Assembly: GCF_000317535.1 (NCBI RefSeq)
Contig: NC_020050.1
Location: 318,543 to 382,542 of the forward strand
Direction of reading: 5' to 3'
DNA from: Cylindrospermum stagnale PCC 7417
GTDB taxonomy: Bacteria; Cyanobacteriota; Cyanobacteriia; Cyanobacteriales; Nostocaceae
DNA length: 64,000 nucleotides
Both the position numbers and the translations under genes were made by a program. Shown piece after piece: positions 37,083 through 45,590 of this stretch. Position 1 is the first letter of the stretch, and each line of letters starts with the position of its first letter. The notes beneath the pieces are model-generated. The model ran no database searches. It was given only the letters and a program-made list of their open reading frames with translations, and had not been told where the DNA came from.

Positions 37083-37583
37083 TTATGAGGTACAGTAGCA
37101 GCAACTAGCAAACCAGTTTCTTAATTGTTGAGGATTTATTAAGTCGAGTGCAACTGAGATTAGTTTATCAACCATTTCCGTTGTAGTTGGAGCGAAACGG
37201 CGTAGAAAAGATTTAAGTTGTGACCACCATAATTCAATTGGATTAAAATCGGGAGAGTATGAGGATAAACAAATAACTTTCGCGCCTACAGCTTCAATCA
37301 TTAGCACAATTGAATCTAGTTTATGTGCGGATAAATTATCCATGACTACTACTGCTCCTGACCATAAATTTGGCACTAAAAACTTCTCAACAAATAATTC
37401 AAATGCCCTGCCATCCATTGAATTATTCATTGTCATTAATGCAACTACTTTGTTAATACTAATTGCTCCAATTACTGTAACTTTTGAACCTCTATAGAAG
37501 GGGTTAAGAGAGTAAGCTCTTGTTCCCATTTGTGAACGGGCATGAGTCCTCGTTAACCCAAGTAGAACGCCAGTTTCGTCCAA
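37083..37583 (-). CDS. IS630 transposase orfB (DDE), copy 2
   Basis: Identical in the visible translation to orfB of copy 1: LDETG, VVMDNLSAHK, YSPDFNPIELWW. The natural start lies upstream in the orfA frame. Confidence 0.87.
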   Translation of the reverse strand: MDETGVLLGLTRTHARSQMGTRAYSLNPFYRGSKVTVIGAISINKVVALMTMNNSMDGRAFELFVEKFLVPNLWSGAVVVMDNLSAHKLDSIVLMIEAVGAKVICLSSYSPDFNPIELWWSQLKSFLRRFAPTTTEMVDKLISVALDLINPQQLRNWFASCCYCTS

Positions 37584-37650
37584 AAATACTAAATTTTCTG
37601 GCTCTATATGTTTGACCTTTTCCCAATAATCTAATCTTAAATTTAAGACT

Positions 37651-38028
37651 CTAAGAGTCCCGGCTTGGGTACTCCGCTTTGTTTTTTTTACGATTTAATC
37701 CTAATTTCTGTAAGGCCCGACACATTGCACTTCGACCCACCCAATTACCAGTCTTGTCTGCCAAGAATTCACATAACTCTATCAATGTTGCATCTGGATG
37801 TGCTTCAACTAATTCCCTTAACTCTACTTCCGCATTTGTTAAATGACTAAATTGTGGTTTCCCTCGCGGCTTTGGTTGTAAATTTCCTTCAAGTTTTTGT
37901 TGCTTTACAAGCTTTTGCACTAAACTCTTTGAGACGGAAAATATGTTAGCTACTTTCCTGATTGAGATGTTTTTTTGAAGATGTGCTGCAACTATTTTTT
38001 CTCGAAACTCGACAGAGTATGACTTCAT
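37651..38028 (-). CDS. IS630 transposase orfA (HTH), copy 2
   Basis: Same HTH protein as copy 1 up to GLNRKK, then NKAEYPSRDS because the A-run is eight long. To reach orfB a +1 shift, or slippage to ten A, would be required. Confidence 0.85.
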   Translation of the reverse strand: MKSYSVEFREKIVAAHLQKNISIRKVANIFSVSKSLVQKLVKQQKLEGNLQPKPRGKPQFSHLTNAEVELRELVEAHPDATLIELCEFLADKTGNWVGRSAMCRALQKLGLNRKKNKAEYPSRDS

Positions 38029-38524
38029 TTAAAGGTATTTATATTTTAATTTAGTGTACCTCATAACAGACGCAAGTGCTGTAACAGTTGGGAATCGGCT
38101 AGGATCTAAACCGACCTCAGAAATAATGGTTTGCACTGTCAGGATACCAAGACCATCAATGGCAGTGAAGTCCACGCCATTAATTCGGTAAAGATGAGTA
38201 CGTAAATCAAAAGCAGGTTCATTGCCTTGAGGTTTATTGCGGGGGTGCTTTGGTTGAGGAAGCGGAGATTCGTTGAGATTAACTTTGTCGCTAAATTGAG
38301 CCAAGTACTCCTGTATTTGGCGGCCGCAAGCTGATATCTGAGTTTGATAAACATCGTATATCTGTAGTTCTTGTTGGAGTACAAAGACATGCTCACTACG
38401 ATAATCTTCATTCAACGCTGCAGCAATTTCTGCTTCAGAACGGTTTAGCGCGGTAATGCTTTTTGGCAGCTAAAATTTGTGGGTCTCTTTCTCCAGCAGC
38501 GATCGCTCTTTTTGCCCCAAAAAC

Positions 38525-39643
38525 TTATCTTATTAACTTACAAATTTCATTTAATTTCTGTGACAAGATTTCTTGTAAAGATTGAAGTTGTTCACGACTA
38601 GCATTAGCTAAAGTCATCTCAGATAATCCACTACTGATTTTTTGAATAATTCCTTTTATTTCTTTTGATTCCGATTGCTCTGATGTTAAATACTTAGCTT
38701 TAATGCCCTTAATTAAATCGCGTGTCTCCGGTACAGTTAAACTTTTTTTTAACACCTGCTCTGTTGCTTTTATTCGTTCTATAGCTGCCTCTTGTTCCGA
38801 AATTTTTAATGTTTTTGACGACAATGTTGCTAATGCCAATGCGTGAGCGCCTTTCAGTTCTTGATGACGAATTGCTTTTTTTAAATCTTCTGGCAAAGAT
38901 AACATTGGTAAAAGATTGGACTTAACAGAAGCAGGATTCAACCCAAATTCTAAGAACACTAAAAATAAAGCTTGCTCCTCGTTCATAATACCCAATACTT
39001 CTAAACCTTGTTGTTGCTCCTCACTACTAGCAATTAATAATTTTGTTAATTCCTTGACTTGATTATTACGTTCAAGCCGCTTAAGTACAGCACCAAGAGT
39101 TGTAGCAACCTCATCAATTTCTAAACCAGTTGATTTGGTGATCTCTTTAAATATTGCTTCTGCCTTATCCAGTGGGTTTAAATCTTCAAAACCTAAAAAA
39201 GTCAATAACGATGATTGGTCTAAATCCTGTGGCTGAGGTACGATTAATGCCCGAATAGTCTCCCATCCTAATAGCTTTGCTCCTGACCAACGTAACTGTC
39301 CGTCCAAGAGCATATAACGACCGTTATCTTGAGGAACTAAAATTACTGGTGTAATCTGCCCATGTTTTTTTAGTAATCTCGCTTTTGCCTGAATAGACTC
39401 TTGTGTAATTGTTTGTCTTGGCTGGTTAGGGTTAGGGTCAATTAAACCTGTATCAATGGCAATCTCACCTGTTTGTGTTTGCAATTGTTCACGCAGTTTG
39501 GCGATTTCTGTCTCTAATTCTGGCGATCGCAATGCACGTAACCTTTCAACTTCAGCTTGCAAATCCGTAATTCTTTGCTCTTGATCGGTTTTCTGTACTG
39601 CCCCTTTAAATTTATCGCCGATCTGCGGTAATACTTTTGCCAT
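38525..39643 (-). CDS. ParB-like partition protein
   Basis: 372 residues. A coiled-coil-like start (TDLQAEVERLRAL, ELETEIAKLREQL), then the ParB/Srx nuclease-like domain (about 75-140: LIDPNPNQPRQTITQESIQ, HGQITPVILVPQDNGRYMLL, DGQLRWSGAKLLGW), then helices with a likely HTH (LNPLDKAEAIFKEITKSTG). The DGQLRW motif replaces the usual G-E-R-R-x-R, as in some plasmid ParB variants. Its ATG overlaps the parA stop (TAATG), so they are co-translated. It binds a centromere, for which the palindromes at 40468-40535 are candidates. Confidence 0.85.
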   Translation of the reverse strand: MAKVLPQIGDKFKGAVQKTDQEQRITDLQAEVERLRALRSPELETEIAKLREQLQTQTGEIAIDTGLIDPNPNQPRQTITQESIQAKARLLKKHGQITPVILVPQDNGRYMLLDGQLRWSGAKLLGWETIRALIVPQPQDLDQSSLLTFLGFEDLNPLDKAEAIFKEITKSTGLEIDEVATTLGAVLKRLERNNQVKELTKLLIASSEEQQQGLEVLGIMNEEQALFLVFLEFGLNPASVKSNLLPMLSLPEDLKKAIRHQELKGAHALALATLSSKTLKISEQEAAIERIKATEQVLKKSLTVPETRDLIKGIKAKYLTSEQSESKEIKGIIQKISSGLSEMTLANASREQLQSLQEILSQKLNEICKLIR

Positions 39644-40428
39644 TATTTTTCCTTAATTAATGCAATTACATCATCAACAATTAACTTGAAATCTTTGCAA
39701 GCAGGATGCTTGGGACGATACTTGTGCAATGGTAATCCATAGGCACTAGCATTTTTAAACTCGTTAGAACTCCGGATTTTTGGATACAACTTTATCCCTA
39801 ATCTCTCAGCAATTGCAGGTAACTGTGCCAGGTATTGCCTGTGCATAGCTACTACTCCGTTATACATACTGGGAACAAATCCTAAAATTGGTGGACGTGG
39901 TTCCAGTTGTAACTCGTCACTTGTGGAAATACACCATTCAACTAACTCTGCCGAACCAGAAATAGCTTTCATCTCTAACTGTACTGGAACCAAAACATGA
40001 GTAGCAGCGGCTAAAGCATTGACATTTAGCATACCCAAAGTTGCAGGACAGTCCAAAATAATTAAGTTGTGAGGTAATGAATATTTATTTAGTTTGTCCG
40101 CTAGACTATATTCTCCACGTTTTCTGATAACTAGTTCATTAGCTATTTCAGCCAACAAGGGATGTCCTTGACACACCTCAACTTTGGAATCCCAAACTGG
40201 TACTAATGACCAATCACCTTTAAAATCCTTAGAAAGTAACTCTACTGTAGTTAAATTGGCTTCGGCTGGTGACAAACCACAAAACACATCCAATGACCGT
40301 TGGGGGTCTAAATCTAACATAGCTACTGTATAACCCCGCTTACTTACTTCATAGGCAATGTGTGTGCTGATGGTAGACTTACCTACTCCACCAGCATTAG
40401 CCAGGAGCGCGAGAACTATCTGTTTCAT
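39643..40428 (-). CDS. ParA-like partition ATPase
   Basis: 261 residues. Deviant Walker A LLANAGGVGKSTIS (about 8-21), LDLDPQRSLD (Walker A'), and LIILDCPATLGMLN (Walker B), with VPVQLEMKAISGS downstream. No N-terminal HTH, so a small type Ib-like ParA. It drives segregation of the replicon together with ParB. The 138-bp gap upstream holds twin palindromes. Strong sign that this region is or was a plasmid. Confidence 0.92.
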   Translation of the reverse strand: MKQIVLALLANAGGVGKSTISTHIAYEVSKRGYTVAMLDLDPQRSLDVFCGLSPAEANLTTVELLSKDFKGDWSLVPVWDSKVEVCQGHPLLAEIANELVIRKRGEYSLADKLNKYSLPHNLIILDCPATLGMLNVNALAAATHVLVPVQLEMKAISGSAELVEWCISTSDELQLEPRPPILGFVPSMYNGVVAMHRQYLAQLPAIAERLGIKLYPKIRSSNEFKNASAYGLPLHKYRPKHPACKDFKLIVDDVIALIKEK

Positions 40429-40467
40429 AAAAATTACTTAAGCTTAGTTTCACTATATCAATTCTTT

Positions 40468-40535
40468 GTCGAATTTTAAAATCCGACAAAAATAAGTTTG
40501 AGAATTTTAATAGATGTCGGATTTTAAAATCCGAC
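40468..40535. promoter_or_regulatory. Twin 20-bp palindromes upstream of parA
   Basis: GTCGAATTTTAAAATCCGAC (40468) and GTCGGATTTTAAAATCCGAC (40516) are 48 bp apart, the second a perfect palindrome. Another partial arm (GAGAATTTTAA) lies between. Repeated palindromes beside parA are typical of a parS centromere and/or the operator for autoregulation. Inference by position. Confidence 0.7.
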
Positions 40536-40565
40536 AGGATATGAATCTCAAAAATCATATTCGGA

Positions 40566-42272
40566 TCACCCAAACAACTCCTGATGCTGATAAGCAAATC
40601 GAGAAACGTCCTCACTCGACACAGGTTGAGCATAAATAGCCTGATTGCGAATAGCCTGTATCTGTTCTGATTCTCGCTCCATAGCAGGTGTAAATTCTTG
40701 TCGCTGTTTCAGCAAATTCTCAAACTCAATTACCCCTGGTCTACCTTGATAAAAAGCCTCCTCAGCACAACGACGCACAGCATTACCAATCTCAGCCGGT
40801 GTACAAATTCTATACTCAGCCAACAGCCTACGCCATTGCTCATCACTCCAAGGTGAATTATTGTCTCGAAATACTGGAAAATACTTAGCTAAATGTAGAT
40901 TGAAAACTTCATATCTTGCCCCTTCATGGGGTAAATCCACAAAAAAGATATCATCAAAACGACGCACTAATTCCGCAGGGAGCATTTCTAAGCGGTTGAC
41001 AGTACCAACGGTATAAACTGGCTCTTGATGCTCTTGCATCCAAGTCAACAATGCCGCAGACAACCGCCGTGCTACACCTCCATCTGCATTGGAGTCCCAG
41101 CCAGCAAAACCCTTATCAAAATCATCCCAGTAGAGTACACAGGGAGCAAGGGATGTCACCAAAGCAATAAACTCTTTTAATGCTCTGTCAGGGTTAGGGC
41201 TACCCAACAGTACACCCCAATTAGCCGCTAACAATGGCAATCCCATTTTCTTAGCAGCTAACTTAGCAGAGAGACTTTTACCCGTCCCTGGTGGCCCCCA
41301 TAGCAACATTCCCGTGGGGAACTTCAAGTTATATTCTTGCGCTTCTGGTTGCAGTAGACAGGTAATAGTTGCCAACCTTTTTTCCAGTAAATCTAAACCC
41401 CCGGCTGAAGGTACATCCGGTTGTGCAATGTACTCTAAACCCCGTCCCCGCAGTTTGTTAACTTTATGAGCAAGCACTAATTGGGCGATTTCCTCAAGCT
41501 GCTCTGCAAAACCCAAACATTGCTGTAATAGCATATTTATCTCGCCTATGGGTAAACCCTGACAGGCACGAAAGAGCAATCGCAATGCTTCTGTTTTTTC
41601 TGTTGTCTTTAACCAAGAATTGCGATCAGCTGCGCTGTGCCGTAGGCGATCTGCGCTTCTGGTGCGTCCGCTACGCGAACGCAGCAGCGCTGAGTGCAAA
41701 GCACACGCTTCGCGAACGCTATCGCACTTTGCATATTGCTGAAGCTGGGGATGGCTATAGGCATCGCAAAACTGCTGTACAACCAGCTGCAGCTGCACCT
41801 GCTGTTGGTCTGGAAGTGGATTAGACAGTACAGGAATAAAAGGCTGTAATTCTAGAGGTAGTTGAACGTAAGTTTCCAGTAACACCCAGTAATTATCTTG
41901 CTGAATCCAGAGAGCTTGATGACAGGCATTAAGTAATTGATAGCTACGTTTTTGACTAATTTTGCTACCATCACCCTCATTTAGCATTCCCTCCAGTAAA
42001 TAAATACCCGGTTGATATTCCTCCAGAAGATACTGAATAATGTCTTCGTCTTTACCCCTGTCCGTTGACTGTAAGATGTACTGACCTTGATGCTGAATCA
42101 ATTGCTGTAGTCCAGCGTAACCAGGATTCCAGACAAAAACTGACAAAGACCGCTCCTCACCCCAATGGTAAAACTGTTGTAATATCTGCATTCTGTCAGG
42201 CGTATAATACTCCACAGCCACAATTGCCGTATTTTGGTCAGCCAGAGCAGGCCAGTCTGTCATCAATTTCAT
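40566..42272 (-). CDS. AAA+ ATPase, Ycf46-like
   Basis: About 568 residues from the ATG at 42272 (MKLMTDWPALAD; one more ATG at 42290). N-terminal half like cyanobacterial Ycf46-type proteins, then the AAA+ module: GMLLWGPPGTGKSLSAKLAA (Walker A), VLYWDDFDKGFAG (Walker B with D-D instead of D-E), VGTVNRLEMLPAELVRRFDD (sensor 1 and Arg finger). About residues 181-218 (SVREACALHSALLRSRSGR onward) are encoded by a small dispersed GC-rich repeat that keeps the frame. It lies just upstream of parA on the same strand and is directly preceded by IS66, which may have replaced its promoter. Function unknown. Confidence 0.85.
   Translation of the reverse strand: MKLMTDWPALADQNTAIVAVEYYTPDRMQILQQFYHWGEERSLSVFVWNPGYAGLQQLIQHQGQYILQSTDRGKDEDIIQYLLEEYQPGIYLLEGMLNEGDGSKISQKRSYQLLNACHQALWIQQDNYWVLLETYVQLPLELQPFIPVLSNPLPDQQQVQLQLVVQQFCDAYSHPQLQQYAKCDSVREACALHSALLRSRSGRTRSADRLRHSAADRNSWLKTTEKTEALRLLFRACQGLPIGEINMLLQQCLGFAEQLEEIAQLVLAHKVNKLRGRGLEYIAQPDVPSAGGLDLLEKRLATITCLLQPEAQEYNLKFPTGMLLWGPPGTGKSLSAKLAAKKMGLPLLAANWGVLLGSPNPDRALKEFIALVTSLAPCVLYWDDFDKGFAGWDSNADGGVARRLSAALLTWMQEHQEPVYTVGTVNRLEMLPAELVRRFDDIFFVDLPHEGARYEVFNLHLAKYFPVFRDNNSPWSDEQWRRLLAEYRICTPAEIGNAVRRCAEEAFYQGRPGVIEFENLLKQRQEFTPAMERESEQIQAIRNQAIYAQPVSSEDVSRFAYQHQELFG
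41620..41730. repeat. Dispersed repeat inserted in frame in an ATPase gene
   Basis: Modules GTAGGCGATCTGCGCTTC, GTCCGCTACGCGAACGC and CACGCTTCGCGAACGCTA are inside the coding region. The insert keeps the frame and adds about 38 residues rich in Arg, Ser and Ala ahead of the AAA module. The modules match those at 19108, 26876 and 54360. Confidence 0.75.
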
Positions 42273-42294
42273 AAACGTGACTTTAACCATTTAC

Positions 42295-43962
42295 GTAACC
42301 GTTCAGGGGGTATAAAGAAGACGAAAAACCATCCTCAAAATCAAGCAATAAAATTAGGCCGCATTCAACAAGTCAGAATCATCAGAACAAGTAGCAGTTT
42401 CTGGAAGTAAAGAAGGTGCAGTTTTAGCACCACGAGCCGCAACAACAGCCTGAGTCATAAACTCCAAAACATTGCGCTTTTGGGACTTGAGAGTTGTCAA
42501 CACAGTTAACATCCGAGCCACAAAAACACTACCAGCCTGAGTTTGAGAGCCAAAACTAGTCCGTCGCCAGATTACAGCAGGACGAATAGCTCGTTCAGCA
42601 GCATTATTAGTGGGTTCGACACTAACAGTTGTCACAAATAACCACATCGCTGACTCAACTTTGAGCAGTTGACGACAAGTGCGAACTGTTTTTGCCAAGG
42701 GTGTTTTTTCCCGTGCTGTAATCTGGTATTCGTCAGCTTCAAGCAACGTGGCTCTGATGGATGAGCGAATCTCCTGAACCAACTCCACAAAATCACCACG
42801 AGATAAAGTACCATCTCGGACTCGATGCCAAAGTTCAAACAACTTCTCTTGTTGTTTCACCAGAATTGTTCCCAATTCTGCCGAGACTCCAGAACGTTCC
42901 GATATTTTGATAAATTCCCGACGCAGATGCGCCCAACACAATTGCCGTCGTTCTAAATCTACCCAGTTGTAAGCCCCATGACGGTCAGAGTTCAAAATTC
43001 CCCTGAAGTTTTCACCCAATAAATTTTTTGCCCCTTGGGTACAACGGGTCAGGGCTATTTCAAAAAATGTAACTAGGGGGGTGACTGCAACCCATAACCA
43101 GGCTCTTCGTTGTTCAGGATTAAAGCCGTCAATATTTCCTTGATTAAAGCTGGTTTCATCCGCTCCGACGATGTTTGCGTTTTGAATATATAGTTTGGCT
43201 TCATCTACACAGGTTGCCACGGCATTACTCGCTTCCAGCCGCAGTCTGTTGACGGTTCCCAATGATATTGAGATTCCAAATACTTCTTGCATGGCACTTT
43301 GTACCATTCTTTGACTATTGCGGTACACTCCACTCAGAAGTGCCACTAGTGCTACTACTCTGACTCCGTAACCACTTAGGTTCACATCTTCTGGTAATAT
43401 GGCACGGGTCTTAGTGCCACATCCTATACAGGTCAATTGATGCAAACGATGCTCGATGACTATGGGACTAATGGGTGGAATTTCTACTATCTGATGCCGA
43501 TAGGGGTTTGTGTCAACTCCCGTAAGGGTGGCTCCACAATTACCGCATTCTTCTGGATGATGATCTATTACTGAGCTACATTCTTCGATTGGGTACAAGT
43601 CCCGACTATTTCCTTTGTGACCGGGCTGACCCCCTCGCTTTTTACCGCTTTTTGTCTTTTGCCACTTTTTTCCAAATCCTGGTGGGTCACTTGAGGGTGG
43701 TGATGATGAGTTAACGGAAGTCCGATTGATTTTTTCTAATAATTGTTCTTGAACACTCAGGACTTCCGTTAGTTTCTTTGACTGTTGTTCTATTTGCTGC
43801 GCCATCTCCTCCACCAGTTTTTTGACACTGGTTGGAGTCTTTCCCCAATCTTCTGCGGGTATCTGCTCTACATGATTTAGGCGCTTTTGTTCCATATCTC
43901 TGAATTTATCAGATTTTGGGGTCATCTTTAACGATCGCTCTTCTAACCCCCTGAACGGTTAC
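42295..43962 (-). mobile_element. IS66-family element with 8-bp target duplication
   Basis: 1668 bp, inverted ends GTAACCGTTCAGGGGGT and ACCCCCTGAACGGTTAC. Flanked by a perfect direct repeat CCATTTAC at 42287-42294 and 43963-43970. Single transposase ORF without tnpA/tnpB partners (ISBst12-like group). The perfect duplication points to a recent, unrearranged insertion; it abuts the start of the Ycf46-like gene. Confidence 0.95.
42354..43925 (-). CDS. IS66-family transposase (TnpC type)
   Basis: 523 residues. N-terminal leucine-zipper-like helix (MAQQIEQQSKKLTEVLSVQ), a linker with SSPPSSDPPGF and GKKRGGQPGHKG, a zinc finger (CGNCG and CIGC), then the DDE core: VGADETSF (Asp), LNSDRHGAYNW (Asp) and EPTNNAAERAIRP (Glu). 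Complete and probably active. Confidence 0.95.
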   Translation of the reverse strand: MTPKSDKFRDMEQKRLNHVEQIPAEDWGKTPTSVKKLVEEMAQQIEQQSKKLTEVLSVQEQLLEKINRTSVNSSSPPSSDPPGFGKKWQKTKSGKKRGGQPGHKGNSRDLYPIEECSSVIDHHPEECGNCGATLTGVDTNPYRHQIVEIPPISPIVIEHRLHQLTCIGCGTKTRAILPEDVNLSGYGVRVVALVALLSGVYRNSQRMVQSAMQEVFGISISLGTVNRLRLEASNAVATCVDEAKLYIQNANIVGADETSFNQGNIDGFNPEQRRAWLWVAVTPLVTFFEIALTRCTQGAKNLLGENFRGILNSDRHGAYNWVDLERRQLCWAHLRREFIKISERSGVSAELGTILVKQQEKLFELWHRVRDGTLSRGDFVELVQEIRSSIRATLLEADEYQITAREKTPLAKTVRTCRQLLKVESAMWLFVTTVSVEPTNNAAERAIRPAVIWRRTSFGSQTQAGSVFVARMLTVLTTLKSQKRNVLEFMTQAVVAARGAKTAPSLLPETATCSDDSDLLNAA

Positions 43963-44252
43963 CCATTTACTTTCCCCTTTTACAGCAAATTGATTGCTGG
44001 CGTCTGAACCAAAAGGACAATGGTTAGTAACCACTTGGCTATATTTATCAACCTCAAATTAACGGTTGTTTCGAGTTCTGGTGCGATATCTTGTGTTATT
44101 TCTCTTTACCAAATATTATGCTAAGGTTAAGAACGACAAAATCAACACTTCTAATCAACTCTTTATAGGTACGACTTGAGAACTCAAGTTACTCAAGCAA
44201 TTGACAGAGGAATGAAAGAACAAAAGCAAGTCGAGTATTTAATATTAATCTG

Positions 44253-44996
44253 ATGAAAAAATATTACGCAACTAAAATATTAAGCTCTGTACTGATAGCG
44301 ACGATTTTAAATTTGACAGATGTAACATGGCTTAATTCCAATAATTTTAGTCAAGCACAAGCACAAAGACAACAAACTCGCCAAACAGAAGCAGATAAAC
44401 TTCGAGAATTAGCTAATAAATATTATGAAAATAATCAAACTCAACAAGCATTATTTACACTACAGAAAGAATTAAAACTTCGCCGTCAAATGGGCGATTC
44501 TCTAAAGGAAATATCGACCTTAAACTTTATAGGTATGGTGTATGACAAACAGGATAAATATCCCCAAGCAATGGAATATTTGCAATTAGCTCTGACAACA
44601 CTTAAAAGAGCAAATATTTCTGCTGATATTAAACCTAGTATACAAAGTGAAATTCTTGTTGGTGTTGGATTTGTCTATGCAAATCAAGGAAAGTACGATC
44701 AAGCTTTAGAAATTGCAAGGCAAATTAAATTAAATAGCGCTAATCGGATTCAAAGCCTTGGGTCTGAGAAGACAAATCCTAATAATATATCAAGCCTAAC
44801 ACAATCAACATCAGATATTAAAGCTGACGCTGATACACTTTATAATATTGCTATTTTCCAATATCAACGTGGCAAAATAAAAGAAGCATTAGGCACTGCT
44901 GAAGCTGTTTTAAAGATGCGTGTAACAACCCAAGATAAAACAGGAGAAAGGGAAGTTTCTACTTCCATTAATGCTCTTCGTCAGCGACTAAAGTAA
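44253..44996 (+). CDS. Exported TPR protein
   Basis: 247 residues. N-terminal signal peptide (KKYYATKILSSVLIATILNL, then SQAQAQ as likely cleavage region). Three to four TPR units follow, e.g. RELANKYYENNQTQQALFTL, TLNFIGMVYDKQDKYPQAME, VGVGFVYANQGKYDQALEIA and LYNIAIFQYQRGKIKEALGT. Probably periplasmic scaffold; partner unknown. The 290 bp between IS66 and this gene hold nothing I recognise. Confidence 0.8.
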   Translation: MKKYYATKILSSVLIATILNLTDVTWLNSNNFSQAQAQRQQTRQTEADKLRELANKYYENNQTQQALFTLQKELKLRRQMGDSLKEISTLNFIGMVYDKQDKYPQAMEYLQLALTTLKRANISADIKPSIQSEILVGVGFVYANQGKYDQALEIARQIKLNSANRIQSLGSEKTNPNNISSLTQSTSDIKADADTLYNIAIFQYQRGKIKEALGTAEAVLKMRVTTQDKTGEREVSTSINALRQRLK

Positions 44997-44997
44997 C

Positions 44998-45293
44998 GCA
45001 ATTGAAGAATTTAGCTATCTATTCAGTAGTAACACAATTGAAGAATTTAGCTATTAAGTTCTATTTCCAATAAGCAGACATTTAAGCAGACATTTTATCA
45101 AAAAGGTTCGAGGACTATAAAACTTATACAGCAATCACTTTAGCCCCCTTGTGACCCCCTCACCGTTGCACCATCTCTTCCATTGCATTTTTTGTAAATC
45201 ATAAATTTACAAAAAGAGAAAATAGAAATGGATGTGAAAGCCGCGATTGCGGCAAGGACGTGAAAAATTCACTTGATTAAAGGAAGCTGTAAA
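44998..45293. other. Non-coding with a direct repeat and a hairpin
   Basis: CAATTGAAGAATTTAGCTAT occurs twice, about 36 bp apart (near 44999 and 45035). TTTTTGTAAAT and ATTTACAAAAA form a hairpin near 45188-45215. No gene seen. Confidence 0.45.
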
Positions 45294-45590
45294 ATGGCGA
45301 TTGCCAAAACTCGTGCTAATAACAATACTCGCAACGCAGCTAATAGTAAAGCATCAGCGAAAGCAAATAACACTGCCAATGCAACTAAATCAAAAGAAAC
45401 TAATGCTTCACCACAACAAGAAGCATTAGCCATATTAAAGGAATTGCGGAATTTAATCTTCAAAGAATACGGGATTAAACTACAGCTACGGGACTCAAGA
45501 ATTTCTACCAAGGTCGGTCATGCAGCCCGTGAAAAACTCGGACTTGATATTGCTGCCCAAGTCAAAAAGAAAGGTGGTAAGAGGCTGTTT
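45294..45590 (+). pseudogene. Small Lys/Asn/Ala-rich protein, 3' end lost to IS5
   Basis: From the ATG at 45294 (MAIAKTRANNNTRNAANSK): a low-complexity N-terminus of about 45 residues rich in Asn, Ala, Thr and Lys, then QQEALAILKELRNLIFKEYG and REKLGLDIAAQVKKKGGK. At 45581 IS5 begins, and the frame runs on to a chance stop at 45662. I do not recognise the family. The part after residue 96 is IS sequence. Confidence 0.6.

Larger units (their letters stand above)
37066..38083 (-). mobile_element. IS630-family element, copy 2 of 3
   Basis: 1018 bp, same ends and interior as copy 1 except for eight instead of nine T in the slippery run near 37682-37689. Inserted at TA within the second IS110. 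Confidence 0.92.
36690..38515 (-). pseudogene. Second IS110 transposase, nested insertions
   Basis: Pieces of one IS110 transposase in order: 38515-38416 (ERDPQILAAK-like, frame damaged), 38415-38084 (EDYRSEHVFVLQQEL to IDGLGILTVQTIISEVGLDP and SRFPTV), then IS630 copy 2, then 37065-36972 (KQFTSWLGLCPCNRITGRKV, SSQTRFVVNPA), then a MITE, then 36866-36700 (NAFRMAAQTAGESN to THKLARI-like end). Removing IS630 with one TA gives PTVKQFTSWLGL, matching PTVKHFTSWLGL of the first IS110. The N-terminal DEDD half is absent; parB begins next to the break. Confidence 0.85.
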
